Shown here: in pieces, positions 22,527 to 34,373 of the stretch | How the letters are laid out: the number at the start of each line of letters is the position of its first letter | How positions within the stretch are numbered: position 1 is the stretch's first letter | Assembly: GCA_947561395.2 (NCBI GenBank) | Contig: OX387186.1 | Coordinates: 41,745,220-41,809,219, forward strand | DNA length: 64,000 nucleotides | Origin: Buxus sempervirens | Lineage: Eukaryota; Streptophyta; Magnoliopsida; Buxales; Buxaceae | Direction of reading: 5' to 3' | Position numbers and translations under genes: made by a program | Notes under the pieces: model-generated | Told to the model about the DNA's origin: nothing | Databases searched by the model: none | What the model saw: only the letters and a program-made list of their open reading frames with translations

Positions 22527-25500
22527 CCCATGATCATACATCATCATTCATACATGCATCCCCTCTCTCTCATGGTTGATGGGCATGCATGTGCATCATA
22601 CATGCATGCCATCCATCCATCCATAACTCTCTCTCTCTCTCTCTCCCATAATTGTGTCCCCCATGCATGCACACACATCACATGCATGCATACCCATACC
22701 ACCCCACTATAAAAAGCCCAAGCCCCCATACGTATGGGGGGTTGAGCATATTTTTCTCCCACCAATCTTCTTCTCCATGCTCCTTCCCTCCCATCTCTCC
22801 CAAGCTCTCTTGGTGTCCCACAAGTTCATCCCATCTCTAACCCCCTCTAAGCTCCCAAAAACCCCCTAGGATCACCTTCAAACCCTTCCCCATCTCCTCT
22901 CCTTCCACTTGCCATCAAGGAGGAATCAAGGAGGTGTTGTTGGAGCCCAAGAAGAAGGCTCCAAGGTGCTGTCCAAGCCTTCAAGAGGCTTCCACATACA
23001 CCAAGGAAGTTCACTAACACCAAGGTAAGCTTCCTAAAACCATTTTGTATGACATAAATGAATCTAAGGGTAATGTGAGCATGTTTGTTACATACACTGT
23101 TTCTTCCACTTAAGCATGCTTCCTCCTTCCTTCTTCTTCATTGCTTCTCTATTTCCTTCATAAGATCAAACTCCCATGGTAAGGGGAGATAGGTTGGTCG
23201 AATGGAGGGGAAGGTGAGAGCCCTCTTAGTGTAAGGAAAATCATGTTAATGTCTTCACTTAATGTCTTACCATGCTTTCATGTTATGATTTTATGGGAGA
23301 GAATGTTCCCCCCTCTTTCTCTCATGTCTAATGTATCCCTTTAATCCCCCAAGTCCCTTCCTTTTATCTGCCTTCAAGCTAACTTCACGTGCAATATTTC
23401 CTATGCAATATAGTTGTATGGATTAATGGATTGGCACACACACAAATATCACACCTCATAAGCATCTCCACCATAATCTTTTGTCCACTTTTCTTATTCA
23501 TCTTTAGGTCCACTTGCATGACCATTCCCATGTTGTGTGCACAAAGGTATCATGTGTGTGCATGAAACCCTTAGGACACTTGCATAGGTCTTCCTCTAAG
23601 TTACTTTATCTGCATGTACACATTCCAAGCACACACTCCTCACCTCAAATACATGATAGGTCATTCATTAGCACTGCCATATATCCTTCAGTATGAGTAG
23701 GGGTGTGCACACCCTTGAACCATGATACGGGGTATGTTTGGAGCACCCCTTTGGTTTAGTTGGTATTAACTCTACATGCTTGCTGTTTTTTTTATGGAAT
23801 TAGAAACCAAAACAGGGACTCTTTGGTCCCTGTTTAGTCCTTGCATATGGTCCAAATGGGAGGAGGCAACTTCAATGCCTCTCCCTTCCTTTGCCTTGCT
23901 GTAAAATCAACCCAAAAGAGATCGAATGGGGTGTTCCCCTCTCCTCTGAGCCACTGTGGGCTCAAATAAGGGCCCACACGATTACCAGAACCTCGTAGGA
24001 GACCCAAGAAACCAACCCCATTGGAAAAATCCAAAAAAATGGATTTTTTATGTTGATCCGGCAACTCAGGCCGAATCAACAGAGATCTGTTTGTAACCGG
24101 CGAAGAATGCTAGATACACTGTCCTGTGTGCGTAGCCGGCATCTCAGGCCGGCTACACTGCCAGATTGCCTTTTTTGCTATTTTGAGATATTGTGTTGAT
24201 TTCTTTGGTTTGTTTGTTCAATCCGGGTCAACCGGAAACCCAAGATGGGCCATGGACCGACCCAGTCCAAATCGATTTCCGGTGGGCCTTCCAACGGGGC
24301 CCATCAAGCCCGACCAACTTAGTCGTACTTAAATAAGACAATTAAAAAGAATTGAGTGGGCCAGACCCTGTGAGGCCCTTCAAAGCCCAACTGGGGCAAC
24401 ATGCATGCTTAGATCTAGGCTTGGTTTGGCCGAGACCATGGGCAAGGCCTGTCGGGCCCACTAAGCCCATTGAACCAAACAAGTGTAGGGTTTCCAAAAC
24501 CCTAACTCAAGAAGTCTTGGGCTTTCAAGCCCAAGCCCAGGTAAAGGGCCCCAAGCCCAAAATCTGGCCCATTTTGTCACAGTTAAGAAAGATAATCTAA
24601 AATCACTTGGCAACCCACTGTGTGGCCCACTCACGAGCCCACAAAGCAACCCAGACTCATCTTTTGCATGGAAATCAAATTTAATCAAACTTGGAATTTA
24701 AATAAAATCAATTCACTTGAACCAAAGCCCAAAGGGCCTCTCAGGTTAGTCTGAGGCCCACTAAGGGAGATGTGGGCTGGTCTTAGCCCACCAAGGACCG
24801 CGGGCCTTCCAACGGGGCCCGCCCAATCAGACTCACACCACTTTAAGCTAAGAAAGATAAAACCAAGTAAAGGGACCCACACCACTTTGGCGGTCCCGCC
24901 AGACTTAACCAAAATTGAATGCTGGATTAGGAAACGGGTGAGTAAGAGACCAACTGAGTTGACTCAAACCAGGGAAACTTATGGGACCCGTCACTTGACG
25001 GGGTGGACTGGGGTGTCTACGGACTTCCCCAGACCGCAACCGAGAACCTACTTAGAATCTCAAGCCGCAGACCGCCTAATAGAAAAACCTAGGCACCCAG
25101 GTGTCTGCCTGCACCCCATCAGGCAGTGGCGACTCCAACATTCCCGAATTACCCTTTAGGAGGCGTGCCTACCCGTACGACCATGCGCACAGTGCTAAAC
25201 ATGATTTAACAACCAGTTTCTCAACAATCAAGGGTCGCTGCCGAATCTGCTCGGCTTCAGAAGGTGCAGACGATGAATTATCAGGAGAATAAGGCTCCCT
25301 GTGGATGGTAAACTGAGAGGGATTGGGTTCCTCTGTCTCAGAAGGGCTGTAATGAGAGCCGGAAGATAATGAGGGACTTGCAGGTGCAGGAGTCCCATCC
25401 CTTCTCCTCTTATGGTGTATGCTAGAATTCTTTGTTCGAGGTATGATTTTAAAAAATGACAGAGAAAAAAACAATGTTCGACACAACTCACAGTGGAAAC

Positions 25501-25606
25501 TTGGTGGAGCCAAACCGTAAACCCCGTATATTTGGCCTTGAGTTGGACAGTATACAGACTTGGAGAACCCTGGAAGAAACAGGAAGTGCGTATAAGATAC
25601 CGTAGA

Positions 25607-25870
25607 TTAATCATGATTTGGAGGCGAGAGGCAGCAGGAGAACAGTGGAATAAGGGGACCCATGCGTAGGAAACCCTAGATTAATCGTGAGTATGAAGTG
25701 GAGCGAAACCCTCTATTTATACACCCAAACATAAACCCTCGCTTGCGTGCATACAAATAATACATATGGCCGCAAGATTAGTCGTAAAAATCAGTAGATT
25801 AATCGCATGCTTAATCGCCATGTTCCGATTACGCATGGGACCTAACCCTGATGAAACAGCGACTTGATGT
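25607..25870. promoter_or_regulatory. GATTAATCG palindrome cluster upstream of plant-transposon-domain gene 1
   Basis: Variants GATTAATCATG, GATTAATCGTGAG, GATTAGTCG, GATTAATCGC, TTAATCGCC and GATTACGC occur here. The block GATGAAACAGCGACTTGATG at about 25850-25869 closely matches 16484-16503 upstream of the transposase. A TATA-like box for the minus-strand gene sits within it at about 25712-25726. Confidence 0.55.
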
Positions 25871-26349
25871 ATGAAAATATTATATTATTATGATATAATA
25901 ATGTGTCTAAAAATCATGGGAAATGGATTGAATGATGTGAGAGTTTATAACATTCATGTCACGTTATAAATGTGACTTATGTAAGATATATGCACGTATT
26001 TTTGAAGCTTCAATACATACAAATCTGAGTACCCCCTAAATAAGGCCAAGCTACCCCAGACTTAAGCCCAAGGTACTGTGCAAAGTTTTCCAAAACGTGA
26101 CCCCACGATCCATGCACCAATAGCACAGAGTTGTAGCGAGGTAACCCAAGAAATACGACCAGGGCACCCCTCAAATAATTCTAAGGTACATAAGAAAATA
26201 AGCCAAAGGTGCCCCCAAATGATGCCTTACGGTAGCCACAATTATGAAGCCAGGTACTATATGGGTACCCCACATAACACGTAGGTACCCCATAAATAAT
26301 ATGAAGGTACGCTATACGTAAGCCCAAGGTACCCCATATAAGGAATTAC

Positions 26350-26460
26350 CAAGAAACGAAAACGCGCGGACATTAAGGCCCAACGCGCGAACGTTTAAGC
26401 TATAAAAGAAGATACCGCGCGAGCGTTTAGAAGAACGTCCGCGCGTTGAAGTTCTCTAGG
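26350..26460. repeat. CGCG palindromes with central TATAAAAG
   Basis: ACGCGCGGACATT, CAACGCGCGAACGTT, CTATAAAAG, CGCGCGAGCGTT and AACGTCCGCGCGTT in order. The same arrangement recurs at about 28135-28250, and inverted at 28935-29035 and 30070-30141 plus 32556-32605. Confidence 0.75.
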
Positions 26461-26689
26461 CAGAGCACGTACTGAGGTACCTTCGGTATAATGCGGTGTA
26501 CCCCAATCTTCCATGGGGAGTACCTGATTTTTACAGGGGGTACCCATATTTGATTTTATGACTTATTTTTTTGGGGAGAACTAAAGGCTTGTATGGGGGG
26601 TACAATGGGCTGATCTGGGGGATACCCCACTGGCTTACAAGATGGTACCCTGCCTTATATATACAAATACGTGTTACATGACCCATAAG

Positions 26690-27010
26690 ATGTACATACA
26701 ACTACGTACTCGTGTGCACATGCAAAGGTACATGTGTGCATATGTACACATGTGTTCGTGTGCATGAACACATGTACATGAACCTTTACATCTGCACATG
26801 TACGAGTACATGTGTGTACTTCTCATCACATGTATGTGCATTTGTATATGTGTACACATGTACACATGTGTGTACTTGTGTGCAAAGGTATGTACATGTA
26901 CACGTACAACAACATATACGTGTGTACTTGTACACGTTCACGTGTACATGAATAAATATGAATACATATGCATGTACATGTGTACACGCGTACATGGCTT
27001 AGATACATAG
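26690..27010. repeat. Alternating purine-pyrimidine array 1
   Basis: Dense TGTACA, ACATGT and GTGTAC words. Nearly every step alternates purine and pyrimidine. All six reading frames are largely free of stops, giving false Cys/His/Tyr/Val-rich frames. Confidence 0.9.
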
Positions 27011-27194
27011 TGTGCGTATGTAACCACACACACACACACACAAATGAAAGATTACGGAACTCCCAAAAAAAAAAACTTGCCCAAAAAAATGGTAAAGGTA
27101 CCCCTGTACCGCATGTAGAACATAGGTACCCCACAATAAAACATTCAGGTACACACCCTTATACCGAAGGTATCTCAGGAAACAATTATTAACA

Positions 27195-27290
27195 AACTTC
27201 AATGCGCGAACGGTCCTTTTGAAAGCGCGCGCATCAGTTGTCTTCTTCAGGCGCAACGTTCGCGCGTTGGAGATCAACGTCCGCGCGTTG
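27195..27290. repeat. CGCG palindrome cluster next to array 2
   Basis: AATGCGCGAACGGT, GCGCGCGCATC, AACGTTCGCGCGTT and AACGTCCGCGCGTT in 95 bp. It forms the first part of an H block and has an inverted counterpart at 30070-30141. Confidence 0.75.
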
Positions 27291-27405
27291 ACGTCTGTTC
27301 GCCTTTCCTTCTACGGGGTACCTTCGCCTTAACAGTGGGGTATCTTCGTATTATATCCTGGGGTACCTTAGTTTTAATTGGGGTACTTGTTGCCTACCCT
27401 AATAT

Positions 27406-27910
27406 ATGCGTCTGTACATGTACATACATGTGTACACATATAAACAAGTAAGCCGGTACACATCAAAAAATGTACTTACATGTGTGCACACAAGTACACA
27501 CATGTATACGCAGGTATACATGTGTGAGCGTGTGTACGTGTACATGTACACAAGTATATGTTCTTGTACGTGTACATGTACACGCATGTGTACACATGTA
27601 CACACATGTCTACATCTGTTCAAATGCATGTAAATGTACATGTATGTGTACAAATGTACACATATGTACATGTGTGCACATATAGACATGTGTACTTGTG
27701 TACACATGTACACACATGGGCACATGAGTGTACACACATGTACATGTGTGCACATATACACATGTGTACACAGATGACAATGTGCATGTGTACACATGTA
27801 CACACATGTGTACACATATATACATGTACATGTGTACACACACATGTGAAGATGGAAAGGTTCACGTACACATGTTAGTGCAGCTGTACATGTGTACACG
27901 TGTACATGGA
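27406..27910. repeat. Alternating purine-pyrimidine array 2
   Basis: About 500 bp of TGTACA/ACATGT/GTGTACAC words. Its right end (GTACATGGATCAGGTACC) is the inverse of the left ends of arrays 5 and 6. Confidence 0.9.
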
Positions 27911-28369
27911 TCAGGTACCCAAAGAATTTAGACCAAGGGCACCCCTCAAATAATTCTAAGGTATATCAGCAAATAAGCCAGAGGTGCCCCCAAATGATAA
28001 CTTATGGTAGCCACAATTATGAAGCCAGATACTGTATGGGTACCCCAAATAACACGTGGGTACCCAAACAATAATATGAAGGTACCCCATACGTAAGGCG
28101 AAGGTACCCAATATAAGGAATTACTAAGAAACGTTAACGCGCAGACGTTAAGGTTCAAAGCGCGAACGTTAAAGCTATAAAAGCGCGCGCGTCAGTTGTC
28201 TTCTTCAGGCGGAACGTTCGCGCGTTAGAGATCAACGTCCGCGCGTTGACGTCTGTTCGCCTTTCCTTCTACGGGGTACCTTCGCCTTAACAGTGGGGTA
28301 CCTTCGTATTATATCCTGGGGTACCTTAGTTTTAATTGGGGGTACCTGTTGCCTACCCTAATATATGCG

Positions 28370-28600
28370 TCTGTACATGTACATACATGTGTACACATAT
28401 ATACAAGTAAGCCGGTACACATCAAAAAATGTACTTACATGTGTGTACACAAGTACACACATGTATACGCAGATATACATGTGTGTGCGTGCGTACATGC
28501 ACATGTACACAAGTATATGTTCTTTTACGTGTACATGTACACACATGTGTACACATGTACACACATGTCTACATCTGTACACAGATGTACATGTACATCT
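28370..28600. repeat. Alternating purine-pyrimidine array 3
   Basis: It starts with the same ~90 bp as array 2 (including AAGTAAGCCGGTACACATC). An AT-rich stretch (28600-28740) and a short array 4 (28740-28800) follow. Confidence 0.9.
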
Positions 28601-28739
28601 GTAAGTAAGAAATTTAATTTTCTAATATATTTAAGTGTACATATATATAAGTAAGAAATCTATAAGAATGTTTATACATCTCTTATATAGATACGTATAT
28701 ATATATGTATGTATAAGAAATTTCTTATAAGAAAAGGTT

Positions 28740-28800
28740 CATGTACACATGTTCATGCACACGCACACATGTGTACACATGCACACACGTACACGCATAC
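28740..28800. repeat. Alternating purine-pyrimidine array 4 (short)
   Basis: About 60 bp of GTACACATG and CACACGTACACGC words, ending at the inverted G block. Confidence 0.75.
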
Positions 28801-29255
28801 AAGCCTTTAGTTGTCCCCAAAAAAAAAAGTCACAAAATCAAATATGGGTACCCCCTGTAAAATTCAGGTACTCCCCATGGAAGATTGCGGTACACCGCAT
28901 TATACCGAAGGTACCTAAGTAAATGCTCTGCGTAAAGAACTTCAACGCGCGGACGTTCTTCTAAACGTTCGCGCGTCATCTTCTTTTATAGCTTAAACGT
29001 TCGCGCGTTGAACCTTAGCGTCCGCGCATTAACGTTTCTTCGTAATTCCTTATATTGGGTACCTTCGCCTTACGTATGGGGTACCTTCATATTATTGTTT
29101 ACGTACCCACGTGTTATTTGGGGTACCCATACAGTACCTGGCTTCATAATTGTGGCTACCGTAAGTTATCATTTGGGGCCACCTCTGGCTTATTTGCTGA
29201 TGTACCTTAGAATTATTTGAGGGGTGCCCTTGGTCTAAATTCTTTGGGTACCTGA

Positions 29256-29960
29256 TCCATGTACACGTGTACACATGTACAGGTGCACTAACATGTGTAC
29301 GTGAACCTTTACATATGCACATGTGTGTACATGTGTACATGTGTACACATGTTCATGTACGTCTGTTTACATATGTACACATGTGTATATGTGTACACAT
29401 GTACATGTATATATGCGTGCACATACATGTACACATGTACATGTACATTTGTTTACACATGTACACATGTGTATATGTGTAAACATGTACATGTATATAT
29501 GCATAGACATGTACACATGTGTATATGTGCACACATGTACATGTGTGTAAACATGTGCCCATGTGTGTACATTTGTAAACATGTACATGTGTGTACATAG
29601 GTACATGTGTGTACATAGGTACATGTGTGTACACATGTACATGTACATACATGTTTACACATGTACACATGTGTACATGTGCACGCACGCACAGATGTGT
29701 ACACATGTGCACATGTGTGTACATTTGTACACACACGTGTACATGTACAGATATAGACATGTGTGTACATGTGTACACATGTATGTACATGTACACGTAC
29801 AAGAACATATACTTGTGTACATGCGCATGTACGCACGCACACACATGTATACCTGCGTATACATGTGTGTACTTGTGTACACACATGTAAGTACATTTTT
29901 TGATGTGTACCGGCTTATTTGTATATATGTGTACACATGTATGTACATGTACAGACGCAT
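29256..29960. repeat. Alternating purine-pyrimidine array 5
   Basis: The longest array, about 700 bp. Its right end is the inverse of the left ends of arrays 2 and 3. Its left end is the inverse of the right end of array 2. Confidence 0.9.
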
Positions 29961-30141
29961 ATATTAGGGTAGGCAACAGGTACCCCAATTAAAACTAAGG
30001 TACCCCAGGATATAATACGAAGGTACCCCACTGTTAAGGCGAAGGTACCCCGTAGAAGGAAAGGCGAACAGACGTCAACGCGCGGACGTTGATCTCTAAC
30101 GCGCGAACGTTCCGCCTGAAGAAGACAACTGATGCGCGCGC

Positions 30142-32550
30142 TGTGAGACATGGATTCGTCATCTCAGATGACTTCCGATATCGTCACGCGGGGATCGATA
30201 AATGTTAGAGTCGCCACCATCCATTTTAGGGTGTGAATGGACACCAAAGGGTTCATTGATGTCAAATAGAGCCAAAGTGGCTCTAATACAGGGAAAAATC
30301 CAGAGATTGGGTACGCGGAATTATTTATGAGCAGGGGAAGGTTTTAGGCACCCCCACTCGTCCGTCTAAGACGGTTACCATATGCTTGCTCATACTAAGA
30401 ATTATTTTCAAACAAAATGGGCAAAAGGGTGCTTACAACAAGCACCATGTATGTGATCATTCCACATGAGAAGTCTAATGAACTTAGGCTCTCTTTGTGG
30501 ATTCATCACTTCTAAAACTTCATGAGTGAAGGAAAATCAAAGTAAAATTGAAGAAAATGAAGCCAAGGCAAATCTGGAGAAATTCGGTCAAAAGAGCTTG
30601 AAAGCTTTGATAAACCATAACTCATTCAATTTAAATCTAAATCAAATGAAACCAAAGCCATTTGAAAACTGGTATATAGTAGAATATACAGTAAAAAATT
30701 CAGCTCGATCCGATTCAAAACTAGAGAGAGATCCACATCTGAAATCTGCTGTTATAACTCAGAAAAAGTGTTAAGTAGGCATTTTCAAAGCTCTATTCGT
30801 GGAGTTTGGCTCAAAAAAAATCCATGAAAATTGGTATGGAGGAAGTCTGTGGTGCCATATTTCCAAAGAAAAAAACCTCACACCAATCTCTATCCGGATG
30901 TGACTTGTGTGCTCTCTTGAACAGGCCTAGAAGACCACAGATGAGCTCTGGACTATGCCAGCGAGCACCTCTGAGTCCATTGAGCACCCAAGGCACAAAA
31001 CAGATTGAAATTTGCCGAAACCAGTTGGAAATGAAAATAGACTTCACAAAGAAAACTCAGAAACTGGAATCACATGAAACGGATTAAAACTGAGCAAATA
31101 GTGCACCATCGAAGTAGCAAGTTCAGCAATCTGGGCTGAACTGACCTACAAACTTTGAAGAGATGGTGTCAAAAATTGGCTACATGGAAGTGGACGAAAA
31201 TTTCCAGATATTAAGTAGGCTTTCCAATCTATCACATGTCTTTAGAATCAATCAAAAATTCATCCGGAGGATGAAGTTATAAGCATTCCAAGACAGGCCA
31301 CAGATCTGCCCTATTTTGAAGTTTTTGAAGAGGAAACATGGAAACCAGTGCATGTGTGCATGTGGATTCGACCAAAACCTCAAAAATCAATAAAAAAAAC
31401 CTCTCATGAAGTTCTAAAAACTCATTCTAAGGCTAATGATCTCAGATTTTCCATATTTAACATGGAAATCCAAGATCTAGCCTATCTTTGCAAAAACAGT
31501 GACAAGTGGGTGCGAAGATGTGGAAAATCACATTTCTATGAGAAAGTTGGAATCCATGGCTATTGAGAACATGGATTCACATCTTCTACAAATATAAAAT
31601 AAATCAGAGAAGCATTCATGGATTCAAAATAACCATATAGCATGCTTTTCATCATTTGAGGGTTCTAAACCTAGAGGATCCATTCCACCTTCCTTTTCCC
31701 CAGGCTCTCTCTTCACGTTTTACGGCTAGAGAGGATTCCCAGGTACTTTAGAAGGGGTTTGGGGCTACAAACAACACCCAGCCCTTATACTACAGAAAGG
31801 TAGAAGATGAGAGATTGCTAGAACATAAAAAGGAAGCAATAACTCAAATGGGCTTTACCTTAGTAGCTTGAACAGTTGAGTAGACAATCCAGCAGAGGTT
31901 CTCCTTCTTCTTGCAGAGCTTCTAAGCTTCAGATTGTCAGCCATTTGCAAGAGGAGGACCCCTCTATTTATAGGCCAAGTCAAGGGTAGAAGAGTCCCAA
32001 GGGTAGGCCAAAAGGCCTTCTAGATTATTCCAATTCTCCTCCAAGGCTTGAATTGGAGTAATTGAGCAAGTTTCGGAGGGTGAAATAGGGAGTTCAAGTC
32101 CCCAAGAGAGAGGTAATATGCGTAAATAAGGCTCAGAGATCGAGCCATTTCGCAAATCCCCGAAACAGCCAAAACCGTATACTCAGTGCGGTTTCTACAC
32201 AACCGTCACTCAAAGTATGGTTTATATACAAATTTAACCAAACCGCACATACAAAGCGGTTCAATTCAGTTATGCTTTAATTGATTGCTGTCCACGCGGC
32301 TCAACGGCCAAAGCTTCGCGAAGCCACGTGGCCGCCAGCGCAACAAGCATGGACCTGAACCGTGCTGTGTGTGCGGTTGCAACCGTACATACAGGGCGGT
32401 TGAGACCAAACCTATAAAAACCGTATACATAGTGCGGTTGGCACTGATTCAGAAAGTTTTTGTATGTTTCACACATGTCAAGGCTCAAATAAGACTTTTG
32501 AAGCTCTTCTTAGGTATTGTCTTATGGAAGTGCAATTTGGGGTGTCTACA
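30142..32550 (-). mobile_element. Solo LTR (Tat-type relative), 2409 bp, minus orientation
   Basis: On the minus strand it begins TGTAGACACCCC and ends CATGTCTCACA, with a perfect 5 bp duplication CGCGC (30137-30141, 32551-32555). It shares terminal sequences, the CCTATAAATAGAGG TATA region (about 31966-31980) and the AGCCGTAAAACGTGAAGAGA hairpin region (about 31710-31730) with the other Tat LTRs, but its U3 is different: it has an AACCGTATAC/GTGCGGTT palindrome cluster (about 32165-32440) instead of CCGTAT/ATACGG. It inserted into a CGCG module of the MULE core. Confidence 0.9.
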
Positions 32551-32827
32551 CGCGCTTTTATAGCTTTAACGTTCGCGCGTTGAACCTTAACGTCCGCGCG
32601 TTAACGTTTCTTAGTAATTCCTTATATTGGGTACCTTCGCCTTACGTATGGGGTATCTTCATATTATTGTTTGGGTACCCACGTGTTATTTGGGGTACCC
32701 ATACAGTACCTGGCTTCATAATTGTGGCTACCGTAAGTTATCATTTGGGGGCACCTCTGGCTTATTTGCTGATGTACCTTAGAATTATTTGAGGGATTCC
32801 CTTGGTCTAAATTCTTTGGGTACCTGA

Positions 32828-33290
32828 TCCATGTACACGTGTACACATGTACAGGTGCACTAACATGTGTACGTGAACCTTTCCATCTACACGTGTGTGT
32901 ACACATGTGTGTACATGTGTACACATGCACATTGTCATCTGTGTACACATGTACACATGTGTATATGTGCACACATGTGTATATGTGCACACATGTACAT
33001 GTGTGTACATGTGTACACATTTACATGTGTGTACACAGGTACATGTGCATGTGTACACATGTACATTTGTGTACACATGTACATGTATATATGTGTACAC
33101 AAGTACACATGTCGATATGTGTACACAAGTACATGTGTGTACATTTGTACACACATATGGGTACATGTGTACACATGTACACACATGGGTACATGTGTAC
33201 ACATATATACATATACATGTGTACACATGTACACACATGTGTACAATCATGTGTACACACATATACAAATGTACATACATGTGCGCACAA
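32828..33290. repeat. Alternating purine-pyrimidine array 6
   Basis: Same composition as the other arrays. Its left end is the inverse of the right end of array 2. Confidence 0.9.
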
Positions 33291-33610
33291 CATAAACCGA
33301 AGGTTCCCTTTAAAAAACCGAAGGGACCCTTTAAAAACCCGTTGGGACCCTTTAAAAAAGTTAAGAGGCCCTAGGTACGACACATTTAATATCAACGCGC
33401 GCACGTTCTCGTGAACGCTCGGACGTTCGCTTTGGGCTTGGGTACCTCCGCTTTTTTGCATGAGGTATCCCCACATTTTGCCGGAGGTACCCCGAACATA
33501 AACCGAAGGTACCCTTTGAAAAATTCCCTATGTTTTTACACATATTTAATATCAACGCGCGCACGTTCTGAGCGCGTGCGTCCGGGCGTTTGCCTATATT
33601 TACAAAGAAA
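33291..33610. promoter_or_regulatory. Probable promoter block of plant-transposon-domain gene 2
   Basis: Repeated AAACCGAAGG(T/G)ACCCTTT words and two ATTTAATATCAACGCGCGCACGTTCT palindromic units (at about 33386 and 33546) are followed by CCTATATTTAC at about 33592, then about 600 bp of possible leader with introns before the ATG at 34193. The promoter role is inferred. Confidence 0.45.
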
Positions 33611-34373
33611 CAGGTCTGGCGCGTTATTTTGTCCATGCGAATAAAAGCCATCCGAAGCGCTTCATCTTCATTTCGATAAAGTCTTCTCAGGGTGGGTACC
33701 ACTTCATTCTCTTCTGGAAGAGTTCCAAAGCCTATATTTCTGGTTCGAAGGACGTACAAGATGCTTTACGAACTTTACTGCTTTGATTTTATATGTTACG
33801 ATTAGGGTATTAATTTGTTCATTTAGGGTTTCCGATCTATGTGTTTATTCTAATGTCTTGAAGAGGTACATTTTGCTTTATCTTGGTCGGAATGGTTTAT
33901 ATTATCGGTTGCAATCAAGTTACTATTCACTTTTCCTATAAGCCTTTGACAAGTACACATCCCTATTGTTATCTTCCTAACGCGTGAATAACGCCTGCAC
34001 TTTTTCCTCAAGTGTTGGGGTTTTTTTATGTATATAGGGAGTGGGTTTTTTTCCACACAATTATTCATATTATTCACATTCTATATTATTTGCATTCGGT
34101 AGCACTCATCTTTTCTATGTCTAACATTATCGTTTGCTCTGTGTTGTTTTGTGCATATTTATTTTTCTTCCTCTCTTCTTCTGAACTCTTAGATGGCCCC
34201 TAAGACCAGAGCCTCATCTTCTAAACCTAAGACATCCTCTAGGAAAGCCAATAAGAAACCCAGGACTGATTCATTTGATAATTCAATCTTCATCAATCGG
34301 AAGGCCAAGAAGATGTACGATAATAATATCAGCCACAGAAAAATCTTGCTTGAAAGAGGGGTTATTCTAGAAG

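Larger units (their letters stand above)
21700..25191 (+). mobile_element. Solo LTR, 3492 bp
   Basis: It begins TGTAAGCACCC and ends CATGCGCACA, flanked by a perfect 5 bp duplication GTGCT (21695-21699, 25192-25196). It is a different family from the TGTAGACACC LTRs. It contains a TATA box (ACTATAAAAAGCCC, about 22706) consistent with + orientation, a 32-33 bp tandem repeat, a CT microsatellite and a GCCCAAGCCC-rich part (24360-24800). No protein-coding domain is seen. It interrupts the coding sequence of the surrounding minus-strand gene. Confidence 0.9.
20655..25614 (-). pseudogene. Putative plant transposon-domain gene, copy 1, split by a solo LTR
   Basis: Function unknown. The family is the 'putative plant transposon protein' domain (Transposase_32-like), common in plant mobile DNA. 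In minus-strand order: a Ser/Pro-rich N-terminus (about 25410-25197), a solo LTR at 25191-21700, then the conserved core (ILEAVGWSGILDWGD ... LTKAMVFFLYRLITR), a Gln/Pro-rich linker, and a charged helical tail ending GFDDDDIAP with stop at 20657-20655. Removing the LTR and one duplication rejoins the frame without loss. Frame is shifted near 21450 (before KELAEATQ) and near 20870-20880 (before SQDVGEIRED). The first exon and start codon are not resolved; a TATA-like GTATAAATAGAGG lies at about 25712-25726. It converges with the transposase gene. Confidence 0.72.
25950..33600. repeat. MULE core: mirrored palindromic modules
   Basis: Between the divergent gene pairs, four block types alternate. 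F blocks (GGTACC-rich, with CTCAAATAATTCTAAGGTA and CCACAATTATGAAGCCAG) lie at about 26130-26350 and 27910-28140 forward, and 29040-29255 and 32610-32827 inverted. H blocks (CAGTTGTCTTCTTCAGG) lie at about 27225-27405 and 28190-28370 forward and 29965-30141 inverted. G blocks (GTATAATGCGGTGTACC) lie at about 26470-26640 forward and 28801-28920 inverted. Purine-pyrimidine arrays separate them. The stretch about 27200-28200 is largely the inverse of 29000-30141. A solo LTR (30142-32550) split an H-F junction. No credible gene lies here. Confidence 0.8.

Noticed and set aside
22413-22869. Ser/Leu-rich open frames
   Set aside because: Caused by a CT microsatellite inside a solo LTR.
26674-29988. 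Many overlapping open frames of 60-211 codons rich in Cys, His, Tyr, Val and Met on both strands
   Set aside because: They are products of alternating TGTACA/ACATGT repeats, which rarely contain stop codons in any frame; no conserved domain or start context.
30526-31087. Possible small genes in 30142-32550
   Set aside because: The whole interval is a solo LTR with exact ends and CGCGC duplication; the frames resemble nothing known.
32664-33476. Open frames of up to 191 codons over array 6
   Set aside because: Same low-complexity cause as in the other arrays.
26000-33600. CRISPR-like or satellite array
   Set aside because: Repeats are palindromic words with irregular spacing in a plant MULE; no constant repeat plus unique spacer pattern and no cas genes.
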